Source of the DNA: Tumebacillus_A lipolyticus
Lineage (GTDB): Bacteria; Bacillota; Bacilli; Tumebacillales; Tumebacillaceae
DNA: 18,778 bases
Assembly (NCBI RefSeq): GCF_042682745.1
Contig: NZ_JBHUIO010000026.1
Span: 1 to 18,778, forward strand
Reading direction: 5' to 3'
The notes beneath the pieces are model-generated. The model did no database searches and was not told the origin of the DNA. It saw nothing but the letters and a program-made list of their open reading frames with translations. Of this stretch, positions 5,310 to 12,735 are shown in pieces (the stretch's first letter is position 1; each line of letters opens with the position of its first letter). The position numbers and the translations under genes were made by a program.

Positions 5310-5812
5310 TGTTCAGCACCGCCCTTCTCGTCCGGTTTATCCAGCGACACGGCCTGTTGCCGCTGAGCTGCGCGCGCCATCTTCGCCTTCAGCTCGCTTT
5401 CGACTAAGCCGAGCGCCCATGTCGGAATCCATCGCTCCCACCCGGCGCGAATCGAGTTGGCAGTGAAGCTCTGCCACGTGTGGTAGGAGAGGGCGATGAT
5501 CAATCCATAAAAAACCACGCCCGGCGAACCAAAGGCGTGGTCGATCAGATTCCCCAGTGCGGGCAGCGCCATCACGACGAGCGTGCGAAACGCCCCGTCG
5601 ATGCCGTATGCGCTCGCATAGGTCTTGTCTTTTTTCGCCGCCCTGATGCCTGCGATCCAATCGAAGGCGATCATCGCCCAGAAGAGGAGCACGAGATATA
5701 AACGTTCCGGCCCGTAAAGCAAGTCCACGATCGACCCGACAGCCGCACCGGCCGCCGCCGCAATCCCCTTATCCATGGTCAACAAATTCCCAAAGCTCAG
5801 TGTTTTCAACAA
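5306..5812 (-). CDS. Phage holin (phage_holin_4/TcdE-like family)
   Basis: The protein forms pores in the cytoplasmic membrane so that the endolysin can reach the wall. Several hydrophobic stretches occur: AAAAGAAVGSIVDLLYG, then YLVLLFWAMIAFDWIAGI with the family-typical DW..GI pair, a third TLVVMALPALGNLI and a fourth VVFYGLIIALSYH. The C-terminal 35 residues are charged and cytoplasmic (LVESELKAKMARAAQRQQAV). The start is ambiguous: the frame opens at GTG 5821, but GAGGAAGG abuts it, while TTG at 5812 gives a 9-bp spacing and is preferred; ATG at 5776 is another option. The stop overlaps the amidase ATG (ATGA), so holin and endolysin are coupled. Confidence 0.85.
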   Translation of the reverse strand: MLKTLSFGNLLTMDKGIAAAAGAAVGSIVDLLYGPERLYLVLLFWAMIAFDWIAGIRAAKKDKTYASAYGIDGAFRTLVVMALPALGNLIDHAFGSPGVVFYGLIIALSYHTWQSFTANSIRAGWERWIPTWALGLVESELKAKMARAAQRQQAVSLDKPDEKGGAEQ

Positions 5813-5842
5813 TAAAATCACCCTTCCTCAGCAAAATAAATA

Positions 5843-5864
5843 GCCCACTCCTTTGGAGATGGGC
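5843..5864 (-). terminator. Hairpin between the 131-aa gene and the holin gene
   Basis: GCCCACTCC and GGAGATGGGC (5843-5851, 5855-5864) pair into a 9-bp stem with one bulged base and a 3-base loop, starting at the stop codon of the upstream gene. On the minus strand it is followed by TATTTATTTT, so it may act as a weak terminator that lowers expression of the lysis genes. Confidence 0.5.
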
Positions 5865-6260
5865 CTACAGCAGTGCTCGCAGTACCTGATCCTTTACTAG
5901 TGCGTCTACAACTTGTTCCACCATGCTATCTACCTGCTTCTCAGCATGTCCGAGCGCCTGTTCTCGGGTCATCGGCGAAAAACCGAGTTGCTCGGGGTCA
6001 TGCTTTTGCAGGATGACCGTCCGACCGTCGACAGCGACTGTATAAATTTCCCCATCCTGCGGGGCATCTGCCAAGATCAAGTTTGGAGCGATGCCGTTGA
6101 TAGGCGATACCTTATCCCACACGTCCCAGGCATACCGAACTTTTTCACTAGCTCTCAGGGCGGCGTAATCGTGTTTGGTGATCTCCTCATCTACCTGCGC
6201 CAATGTTGCCGAGCTACCAAGATTGCGAGCTTCGCGAAGAACTTCCAAAGCGTTCAACAT
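5865..6260 (-). CDS. Unknown 131-aa protein before the holin
   Basis: The family is not recognised. The N-terminal half is helical and charged (MLNALEVLREARNLGSSATL, then RASEKVRYAWDVWDKVSP), the middle has a short beta hairpin (EIYTVAVDGRTVILQKHDP) and the C-terminal third is a helix (TREQALGHAEKQVDSMVEQV). It has no membrane segment. ATG at 6260 has AGGAGG 8 bp upstream and the gene lies 18 bp after the kelch gene. In PBSX small genes xkdW/xkdX/xepA fill this slot; I cannot assign it to any of them. Because it sits between receptor genes and lysis genes it may be a fibre accessory or a lysis regulator. Confidence 0.7.
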   Translation of the reverse strand: MLNALEVLREARNLGSSATLAQVDEEITKHDYAALRASEKVRYAWDVWDKVSPINGIAPNLILADAPQDGEIYTVAVDGRTVILQKHDPEQLGFSPMTREQALGHAEKQVDSMVEQVVDALVKDQVLRALL

Positions 6261-6278
6261 ATTTCATTCCTCCTATTT

Positions 6279-7271
6279 TTAGTTTGCCGCCAGCCAAGTC
6301 AGCAGCTCCTCTGAACCAGACAAATATGCCGCCTCAAACCTTGCTGCAGTGTTATATGGAGTTGCGTTGTAGCCACCACCACAAACATAAAAAGAGTGCC
6401 CAATCACAAAAGATGACGCGTAAGCACGAGAAGAAAATACATCTTGCCCGCGAGCTGGATCCCATGTGTTACTCACAGGATCGTAAATGTCTGTGGTCAA
6501 TAAATGATTTCCATCATCGTCTCTCCCGTAAGTGGTGTATAATTTCCCACCAACAGCTTCCATCACATGAGCATGTCTATACCATAGTCCATACGCCCGC
6601 GTCGAAAACGTCTCCGTGGCGGGATCAAAACATAGTAATGATGCTGTCAGACCAGATCCACTAATGGACCCTCCAAAAATATACGCTTTCCCTTCCAGCA
6701 CAGCACTGGCCGCTCCATAACGTGGATATGAGGCATTTGGTAGTTTAGTCCACGTATTCGTCACATCATCGTACCTTTCTATTTGCTGGTATCCATCACT
6801 TGCAAGTGTCACACCGCCGTAAACATAGCCCTTGCCGTTTACCGACCATGTCATGTGTTCTCGGCGGGCGAGTGTCATATTGGCTTTTTGTGCGTAGGTA
6901 TTCGTCACCGGATCGTAACAGTAAACCCTTGTGGATTGAGATTCACTCAATAGATCGTATTGTCCACCAGAAATATACGCTTTCCCGTTTAGGACAAATG
7001 CAGCGGCACGTTTGACGAAAGACGGGAAATTCGCTTTTTCAGACCAAGAATTTGAAATCTGATCGTACTGCTCCGTCTTAACAGATGTCGACGTGTTGCT
7101 TCCATCGTACCCCCCAGCAACGTACCCTCTTCCATTAATTGCAAATCCGACACCTTGATCGTGGTAGTAAATCGTGTTTGGTATCGACCCAGTGCCTGTA
7201 CGAGGATACCAGCCGCCTCGACCTTTTACTTTGAGTTGGGATGCCAGTGCATAAGCGACAGCATCCATCAC
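6279..7271 (-). CDS. Kelch-repeat beta-propeller protein, probable receptor-binding tail tip
   Basis: The 330-aa protein is almost all kelch repeats. Six GG- or YG-ended strands mark the blades: GYVAGG, AYISGG, GYVYGG, AYIFGG, LYTTYG, FYVCGG, each spaced about 45-60 residues apart, with blade-linking motifs such as YDPVTNTYAQK, YDDVTNTWTK and YDPVSNTWDP. This predicts a six-bladed propeller closing on itself. Kelch domains mediate binding, so position straight after the fibre suggests a host-receptor or glycan-binding tip. The start is GTG (7271, overlapping the fibre stop as GTGA) or the ATG next to it (7268); the GTG has AAAGG at 7 bp. No signal peptide. Repeat fold certain, role inferred. 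Confidence 0.85.
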   Translation of the reverse strand: MMDAVAYALASQLKVKGRGGWYPRTGTGSIPNTIYYHDQGVGFAINGRGYVAGGYDGSNTSTSVKTEQYDQISNSWSEKANFPSFVKRAAAFVLNGKAYISGGQYDLLSESQSTRVYCYDPVTNTYAQKANMTLARREHMTWSVNGKGYVYGGVTLASDGYQQIERYDDVTNTWTKLPNASYPRYGAASAVLEGKAYIFGGSISGSGLTASLLCFDPATETFSTRAYGLWYRHAHVMEAVGGKLYTTYGRDDDGNHLLTTDIYDPVSNTWDPARGQDVFSSRAYASSFVIGHSFYVCGGGYNATPYNTAARFEAAYLSGSEELLTWLAAN

Positions 7272-8248
7272 GACACCGCCTTTGTGACACCTGCGAGCGT
7301 ACCATCTGGATTGTAGGAAAGTGTTTTGGTGATCGTCTTGCCGCCTGCAGTCTCTTTAACAGAAGACAGCTTGCCGGTTGTGTACGAGAGCTCAGTAGTC
7401 TTGACGACTAAGCTGCCATCCTTTACCTCAACCTTTGTCAGCAATCCGCCTGTGTATGTCATCGCTGTCGACCGCGTGTCGATCGGTTGCAATAATGCCG
7501 TGTACGTGCTCACCGAGGTGTTGTTGATCCCTTTAGCGATGGCTCCCGTTTGGGCTGCGGTCGCGGTGGCGTTTAATTCATTCAGCGCCCCCTCCACATC
7601 AGTTGCCGCGAAGTTCCCGCCTACGTCCGCAATGCTGATCGCGCTGGCCGTGTGAGCGCCAGTTGCCTTGTTGGCGTGCGCGTCCACCTTTGCTTGTGCA
7701 GCGGCAGGCGTTTCCGCGCCGATCTGGGCTGTGGTGACGCCGTGCGGGTTGGACTTATCATCCAAATGAGCTTTCAGGTCAGATTGTTTGGCAATGCCGA
7801 TCGATCTGCGACGATCGGTCGAGGTGAGCACTTTGCTTGCATCCGTTGCAAAGTACCAGAGCGGACATTTCGCGTCTGCGACCGACGAGGATGTGGTGAT
7901 TTTGACCGCACCATCCGAGTCTAGGTACAGGTACTGCCCTTGCGTCGGATGGAGAGGGATGGACCCCACAGATACATCGAGTCGGACACCTTTGACAAAT
8001 CCGATGCCTGTAGTCCAACTCGCCGTAAGTCCCGATGCTGTGAACCCCAGTCCCATCGATCCGCCACTTGTCAAAACGAAGCCATTATTGACTTCGCCAA
8101 CAATGCTCTCAGCAAGAGTGTGTGCGTCAAAGATGCCTTCCTCGATATGGTTCATCCGCGTTTCGGTAATTCTGGTCCCTTCTTGGATAACAGCCCCCGA
8201 TACAGGATCGACGATCCGATTTTGCCACGTTTGTTTTTGATAGGTCAT
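7268..8248 (-). CDS. Phage tail fibre protein
   Basis: The 326-aa protein begins with an adhesin-attachment region (MTYQKQTWQNRIVDPVSG, residues 1-60). At 161-178 it carries the fibre repeat signature HLDDKSNPHGVTTAQIGA, and near 191 a second HxN..GAHTA element, followed by GNFAATDVEGALNEL. These HxN/PHG segments are typical of trimeric tail fibre shafts. The C-terminal 80 residues have a YT.G.L..V pattern repeated about three times (TYTGGLLTKVEV, SYTTGKLSSVKE, SYNPDGTLAGV). ATG at 8248 has GGAGG 6 bp upstream and overlaps the upstream stop. The stop overlaps the kelch start, so fibre and kelch protein are made from coupled genes. Confidence 0.85.
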   Translation of the reverse strand: MTYQKQTWQNRIVDPVSGAVIQEGTRITETRMNHIEEGIFDAHTLAESIVGEVNNGFVLTSGGSMGLGFTASGLTASWTTGIGFVKGVRLDVSVGSIPLHPTQGQYLYLDSDGAVKITTSSSVADAKCPLWYFATDASKVLTSTDRRRSIGIAKQSDLKAHLDDKSNPHGVTTAQIGAETPAAAQAKVDAHANKATGAHTASAISIADVGGNFAATDVEGALNELNATATAAQTGAIAKGINNTSVSTYTALLQPIDTRSTAMTYTGGLLTKVEVKDGSLVVKTTELSYTTGKLSSVKETAGGKTITKTLSYNPDGTLAGVTKAVS

Positions 8249-8556
8249 TGTGCACCTCCCTGAATCGTGATGGTGAAGGCGAAAGCAATCATCACTCCCG
8301 CTGCTCCTTTGGTGATCGCGGTCGGCTTGATTGCCAAGGCTTCTCCAGTTGAATCGACCAGCGTCGCCGTCTGTATCAAACCTGCGTCGCCCTCGTCGTT
8401 GAGGTAAACATAGATCGTGACCTTGTTCCCGTCTTGTAATCGCCGATAGATCGGGTACGTCTTGACCTGACCATTGATGACTACAAGCGCATGATCCACA
8501 TGCCCGCTCAGATCACCGGCGAGTAAACTCAGCGTTTTCTGTTGAACGATCGCCAC
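8245..8556 (-). CDS. Unknown 103-aa protein between DUF2313 protein and tail fibre
   Basis: I do not recognise the family. The protein is beta-rich with VAIVQQKTLSLLAGDLSG at the start, two possible strand pairs (HALVVINGQVKTYPIYRR, then NKVTIYVYLND), and an Ala/Ile-rich hydrophobic end (GVMIAFAFTITIQGG). It has no signal peptide and no clear membrane segment. GTG at 8556 is chosen over an upstream ATG at 8589 because AGGAGG lies 6 bp before the GTG, and because the upstream start would overlap the previous gene by 32 bases. Wedged between the XkdU-like and fibre genes with a 1-bp gap on one side and an ATGA overlap on the other, it is probably a fibre connector or fibre-assembly factor; that is inference from position. 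Confidence 0.72.
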   Translation of the reverse strand: MAIVQQKTLSLLAGDLSGHVDHALVVINGQVKTYPIYRRLQDGNKVTIYVYLNDEGDAGLIQTATLVDSTGEALAIKPTAITKGAAGVMIAFAFTITIQGGAQ

Positions 8557-8557
8557 T

Positions 8558-9229
8558 CTAATCCTCCTCTCCTGCGATGAGTACCCCACAAAAGGGTGGT
8601 TCGGGTGTTACAAAATGCCTGCCAGACTCCTGAATCGTTATCGACTCATCGTACAACCGTCCTTCGCCGCCATCGTCACAATAGAACTCACCGCAGATTG
8701 GCAGGTCCTCTTCCCATGAGTAGGCTTTTGCCCTGACAAAAATGGTCTCAGTCTCGATCTTCGGCTGATACGTATGGGCAAGGAAGGCCAGCTTGTTACG
8801 CTTGATGTACTCTTCGGCCAGATCGACCACAACCGCGCGCTCCCCTTCGTCCCACTCGATGACCATCCGGTAATTGGCGGAATCGGACACGACCCTCACA
8901 TCTACCCCGAAGATCAAAGAGAGGGCTGCTTCGAAGTCCACCGTGTTGGTCGGCCCGCCCCGCTGCCATTGGCGAGATATGATGCGCTTACGTCGAGGCT
9001 CAAGATCGAGATTCTGTCCGCTCGAAAGTCCGAGCAGCCGCTCCCAATCGGGCAGCGTCATCACTGCCAACTCGGCGGACAGCTCCGCGTACACTTTCTC
9101 AACGACCGACTGCGACACATGCATAGCAACTGCGACCATTCTCAAGAGCTGATCGATTCCTGACGCGCCATCTTCAAACCATTTTCGGGGGAAAAACTTC
9201 CTCAGCAGATCCAATTCGTGTCCCGTCAC
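8558..9229 (-). CDS. XkdU-like tail/baseplate protein (DUF2313, YmfQ family)
   Basis: This 223-aa protein is in the XkdU/YmfQ place directly after baseplate J and fits that family in length. The N-terminus (LLRKFFPRKWFEDGASGIDQ) and the segment LPDWERLLGLSSGQNLDLEP with the following RRKRIISRQWQRGG (about 79-112) form the usual YmfQ/DUF2313 pattern. The family is the gpI-like component that closes the baseplate and connects fibres. The start GTG (9229) overlaps the baseplate J stop. The last codons contain GGAGAGGAGG, the ribosome binding site for the next gene. Confidence 0.86.
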   Translation of the reverse strand: MTGHELDLLRKFFPRKWFEDGASGIDQLLRMVAVAMHVSQSVVEKVYAELSAELAVMTLPDWERLLGLSSGQNLDLEPRRKRIISRQWQRGGPTNTVDFEAALSLIFGVDVRVVSDSANYRMVIEWDEGERAVVVDLAEEYIKRNKLAFLAHTYQPKIETETIFVRAKAYSWEEDLPICGEFYCDDGGEGRLYDESITIQESGRHFVTPEPPFCGVLIAGEED

Positions 9230-10311
9230 GCTTCTGTCACCTCGATCTCGCCTGGCACCGCAAGATCACCAGTCGAGAGTGTGATATCTTGTGCCGGAGC
9301 AGTCAGAGAGAAATTAAAAATGCCAAGCGTATCATTGACCGCGTTGGCGATTTTGGTCAGCCTCACTACCCCGACCTCATTTTCAGATTGGATCGTTTCT
9401 CCGACCGCAGCTCGAACGCGAGGAAGAACTTCTCCCGCCGAATAGCCACTCTCAAGTTGGACAACCACGCGCACATCGATCTTTTTCGGAGATGGTGGTC
9501 TGACAAGGACATTGTCAAAAGCAGCATGCGACTTCCTGATCAGATACGCCTGCACTTCGGTGATCAATTCGTCGGACGGCATGCCGTTGGAGCCCGTGAT
9601 GATGACGTCCAGCGACCCTGGGCCTCTGGCGAGAGGGAGAACCATCGCACTGACCACCCCACTGATCCGCTTTGCCCACATCTCGTAATCGTAGATCGTC
9701 CCACCCTTTTCCATGTTTCGTACCTCGTCGAGAAGGCGGGAGCGTAACGAATCATCTGACTCCTCATCTACCCCCTCTGCGTACAACTCGATCACGTCAG
9801 CTGTGTCAATGCCAGCCATGCCAGGCAACAACTTGACAGCTGGTGGCAAATTCCCGATGCTCCCCGATTCCATACACTCTGCAGCACATTCCACTTCCTT
9901 TTCTCCGTTTGGGACAGCGACATCCGCAAGCGTGCGATATTCCACGGGCTGAGAGCCAGCTATCGCGATGGAGAGCAACGATCCAGCAGGAATGGGAGTT
10001 TCGAATGGCAACGCCATGCTTTTTTGCAATCGGACAAGTAGACGAGCTCTTGTCGCGACCCTACGTCTCACCGTCGCAGATCGCTCTCTGCAAAGTGAAT
10101 CTAAGTCCGCTCCGACCGCGCTGAAGATCGATCGAGCATCGTACACCGCCTCCGCCGCCAAAACGGTGTTTTGGGTGACGTCCCGAATCGCAAGCAACAG
10201 AGTTTTTGCAAGTGCTTGATTCGGTAAGTCTTGCAGAGTTTTGTCAGGGCCCGCGACCGCTTCCACAAGTCGACGAGTGATCTCGTCGGAGGATGGAAAC
10301 TTGATGCTCAC
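9226..10311 (-). CDS. Baseplate J-like protein (XkdT-like)
   Basis: This 361-aa protein has the length and content of the baseplate J/gp6/gp47 family, which forms the wedge ring that changes shape on host contact. A typical N-terminal helical region (MSIKFPSSDEITRRLVEAVA) is followed by the stretch GADLDSLCRERSATVRRRVA at about residues 70-90. The beta-rich core PFETPIPAGSLLSIAIAG and the family signature of a helix after ESDDSLRSRLLDEVRN (about 183-200) follow. The C-terminal domain is less conserved. GTG start at 10311 with GGAGG upstream, overlapping the previous stop. Assigned with good confidence by motif order and synteny. Confidence 0.9.
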   Translation of the reverse strand: MSIKFPSSDEITRRLVEAVAGPDKTLQDLPNQALAKTLLLAIRDVTQNTVLAAEAVYDARSIFSAVGADLDSLCRERSATVRRRVATRARLLVRLQKSMALPFETPIPAGSLLSIAIAGSQPVEYRTLADVAVPNGEKEVECAAECMESGSIGNLPPAVKLLPGMAGIDTADVIELYAEGVDEESDDSLRSRLLDEVRNMEKGGTIYDYEMWAKRISGVVSAMVLPLARGPGSLDVIITGSNGMPSDELITEVQAYLIRKSHAAFDNVLVRPPSPKKIDVRVVVQLESGYSAGEVLPRVRAAVGETIQSENEVGVVRLTKIANAVNDTLGIFNFSLTAPAQDITLSTGDLAVPGEIEVTEA

Positions 10312-10700
10312 TGCATGTTCACCTCCACCTGATCACCAATGACAGCCTCAAGGCGAAACTCTCTCTCCAGCGCCTGCAGACGGGCAGAGATACGTAAGCT
10401 CCCATTGTCTTGCACGATTTCCACTTGATCGACCTGCTGTGTGCGCGGATCTTGTTGACAGGTCTGTACGAGCTCTCGTTGCAGCTCCTCCACGCGCGCA
10501 GGAGACATCGAGAGCCGAGCAAGGCGGTACAGAGAAGTGCCATAATCCGGGTAATGGATCAGCTCCCCCCGATCGGTCAGCAAGCGTAAGATCATCTGCT
10601 GGCGGTAGTTTTCCACTCCGGAGATCGTCATCAGATCCAATCCCAGCCATTGGACATCTTTAGCAGTCGGGTCATAGAAAATGTCTGTGCCGGCACTCAT
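10308..10700 (-). CDS. gp25-like baseplate wedge protein (XkdS-like)
   Basis: This 130-aa protein matches the size and order of the gpW/gp25-like or DUF2634 (XkdS) family, a component of the baseplate wedge that nucleates the sheath. The family pattern is visible as NYRQQMILRLLTDRGELIHY followed by PDYGTSLYRL (residues about 31-60), then a helix containing REL and a beta-rich end (GSLRISARLQALEREFRLEA). The start overlaps the upstream stop (ATGA). The end carries GGAGGTGAAC, which also serves as the ribosome binding site for the following baseplate J gene, whose GTG overlaps this stop. Confidence 0.83.
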   Translation of the reverse strand: MSAGTDIFYDPTAKDVQWLGLDLMTISGVENYRQQMILRLLTDRGELIHYPDYGTSLYRLARLSMSPARVEELQRELVQTCQQDPRTQQVDQVEIVQDNGSLRISARLQALEREFRLEAVIGDQVEVNMQ

Positions 10701-11068
10701 CGAATTACCCCTGTCACCACGATGCCTTGATCAGTCATCGACAGAAGAAGCTCCCGACCGACTTCCTCCGGAGCAAGGTGAACAGTAGTTCGACAACCGT
10801 CGATGCGTTCGCCCTCAACCCGCACGGCCGCACGGTTGCCTTGTACCTCTAAGAGATGCCCAATGACCGCCGAATCGCCTCCGCCGAGAGGAATGATCAG
10901 GGCGTCGGCCAAGGAGTCGTAGACAGGCAAGATGACGCAGTTTTGACCTCCGTGCGCATCTTTGGAAAGTGCCAGCCATCCCGTTTCTTGACCGGTCGGC
11001 ACGATCCGTGCAATCCCCCTGCGTGTTGTCGCATCCACATTCACGACAATGCCTTTCATCGTTTGCAT
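10697..11068 (-). CDS. Small baseplate protein, OB-fold-like (gpV/XkdR position)
   Basis: This 123-aa protein lies between hub and gp25-like wedge, the place of XkdR (DUF2577) or of a gpV-type spike in related clusters. The middle segment (ILPVYDSLADALIIPLGGGD, then AVIGHLLEV) resembles the beta-barrel pattern of baseplate spike OB domains, where a pore-lining strand is followed by a GD turn and an IG strand. No beta-helix repeats or metal-binding tip are present, so it is not a full spike. ATG at 11068 is preceded by GAGGTGAGAGG; a second ATG three codons later is an alternative start. The stop overlaps the next ATG. Baseplate role likely, exact family uncertain. Confidence 0.68.
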   Translation of the reverse strand: MQTMKGIVVNVDATTRRGIARIVPTGQETGWLALSKDAHGGQNCVILPVYDSLADALIIPLGGGDSAVIGHLLEVQGNRAAVRVEGERIDGCRTTVHLAPEEVGRELLLSMTDQGIVVTGVIR

Positions 11069-11077
11069 CCTCTCACC

Positions 11078-12151
11078 TCACCTCTGGATCTTGTTTGAAA
11101 GAGTGATTTCGGTCGTTACCCCGTCCATCGACTCGCTGTAGATCACTTGGGTTGCATAGAAGACTTGAGAAAGCCCATAGCCAACCCCTTGCAACGCCAC
11201 TCGGCGGTCGGGCCACAACTCCAAATATCTCGGAACGAAGACATCCACCGTGATATCCTGCTTGGTCAATTCCTCATAAACCGATCGTACCTTGCGCTTC
11301 AGCTGCTCCGGGGTATGACCTGGCATTGTCCGCTTGTGGATGATTGCAGTCTCGTCATCTTTCTGCGGTTCCCTTGGATAATAGGCGCTGTACTCCGTGG
11401 TGCTGCTCGATTTTCCGCTGCCTGTCGACTTGTATCCTCTCCCCTCGACTATGATGTCGCGCGCGCCGGACAAAGATCGTTTCCACCCTTTGATTTCGCA
11501 GTCGCGACCGTAAAGTAAGCTGATCGGCGGAAGTTTCATTTCAGGGACGTTTTCATGCGGCCCAAAGTAGCCCTTTGTCCCGGTCACGCGCACGACGAAT
11601 CCTTCCCACTCCGCAAGCCAGTTGAGCAGCTCCCAATCGTCGAGGTCGTTCGACGTTGCGGAATGTGTGCCATGTCCGCCCTCCGAGTAAGTGCCGATCA
11701 GCGATGATGTTCCTTCAACCACGGCATTCGTAATTCCGTGATACTTGAAGATTTCTTGCGCAACAGAGGATGCAGTCCTGTTTTTCAGGTCTCGAATCTC
11801 TTTGCGTTCCACCATCCGGCCGATCTTGCCTCTCCCCCCGATCCTCACAAACTCCCCCGACATCGTTGCCTCATACTCGATCTCATCCATGATTCCAGCG
11901 ATTAGCTGTCGTTCGGCGATCGCGATCGAAAGAGGTATGTCCTTACCAGTCAGCAGACGCGTCGTTTGCTTGTTGTTGGACGCCAAAAGACCATCGCCTC
12001 CGATGGTCCAAGGTGCCTTTATGGTGAGGTGATCCGCTTCGTCGTAAGCGGGCAGCGATACGGACCATTCGATGTATGGAATCCGTTGACCATCCACCGA
12101 GACACGTCCAAAGTGATTTTCTAGTCTGTGCTCGGGATCTTGGAAGATCAT
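11078..12151 (-). CDS. Baseplate hub protein (XkdQ / gpD-like)
   Basis: This 357-aa protein corresponds in size and position to XkdQ and to the gpD/gp27 hub family, which forms the trimeric core through which the tube passes. The N-terminal strand region (HFGRVSVDGQRIPYIEWSVS, residues 13-32) and the tail-hub hallmark of a helix with a small domain near residues 125-150 (NRTASSVAQEIFKYHGITN) are visible. An acidic/Trp segment follows (DDWELLNWLAEWEGFVVRV), and a charged helix near 290 (TPEQLKRKVRSVYEEL). It starts with ATG at 12151, overlapping the LysM stop. The next gene begins 9 bp downstream. Assigned by family resemblance and synteny. Confidence 0.82.
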   Translation of the reverse strand: MIFQDPEHRLENHFGRVSVDGQRIPYIEWSVSLPAYDEADHLTIKAPWTIGGDGLLASNNKQTTRLLTGKDIPLSIAIAERQLIAGIMDEIEYEATMSGEFVRIGGRGKIGRMVERKEIRDLKNRTASSVAQEIFKYHGITNAVVEGTSSLIGTYSEGGHGTHSATSNDLDDWELLNWLAEWEGFVVRVTGTKGYFGPHENVPEMKLPPISLLYGRDCEIKGWKRSLSGARDIIVEGRGYKSTGSGKSSSTTEYSAYYPREPQKDDETAIIHKRTMPGHTPEQLKRKVRSVYEELTKQDITVDVFVPRYLELWPDRRVALQGVGYGLSQVFYATQVIYSESMDGVTTEITLSNKIQR

Positions 12152-12735
12152 GATGGGATCACCAACTTCATCCCCACTTTCAGTAGGTTTGGATTCGTCC
12201 CGATTACCGTTTTGTTGGCAGCGTAGATTCGGGGGTACTCACTCGCCTTGCCAAAATATTTCAGCGCGATGTGCGACAGCGTGTCGCCGCTCACAACGGT
12301 ATGGACCTTCTGCGATGTAGCGGCAGTCTGCTTTCCAGCGGATGAATCAAAACGGGCGACAGGGTCTGCCTTCGCAGCTGTCGCAGGGGAGTAGGTAAAA
12401 TCACGGTGCAAAGTGATCTTAAATTCGATCAGCTTATCCCGTTGCCAATTCCACTCCCAGAGAACAACCTTGCACCAGTAGGAGTACGACCCGAACTCGA
12501 CCAATACGGTCTGGTTGGTAGCACAGATCCGGTCAAACTTCATGCAAATTTCCAGCGCGTCGAGCCGGTAAAATGACCCCTCCCAAGTGTTTTCGTGGCG
12601 GATGAAGTACCCGCGGGGCTGATAAACAATGCTCCCGCCTGGCAACTCGGTCACCACTGTTTTCTGTTCGCCGCCGAGTCCGAAGGTATCGGGGGCTGCA
12701 AGACCAGAGAAGGCAACTCCAGCGATCACAATCAT
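12148..12735 (-). CDS. LysM-domain baseplate/tail protein (XkdP-like)
   Basis: This 195-aa protein links the tape measure to the baseplate hub, as XkdP and related gp53-like proteins do. The N-terminal part (MIVIAGVAFSGLAAPDTFGL onward) is beta-rich and Trp-rich (VVLWEWNWQRDKLIEF around residue 105). After an Ala/Thr linker, a LysM domain occupies about 144-193 (HTVVSGDTLSHIALKYFG, then YAANKTVIG and VGMKLVIPS), so peptidoglycan or baseplate anchoring is inferred. The ATG at 12735 overlaps the tape measure stop by four bases; the longer open frame to 13263 lies wholly inside the tape measure gene and is rejected. The stop overlaps the hub ATG (ATGA). Confidence 0.85.
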   Translation of the reverse strand: MIVIAGVAFSGLAAPDTFGLGGEQKTVVTELPGGSIVYQPRGYFIRHENTWEGSFYRLDALEICMKFDRICATNQTVLVEFGSYSYWCKVVLWEWNWQRDKLIEFKITLHRDFTYSPATAAKADPVARFDSSAGKQTAATSQKVHTVVSGDTLSHIALKYFGKASEYPRIYAANKTVIGTNPNLLKVGMKLVIPS

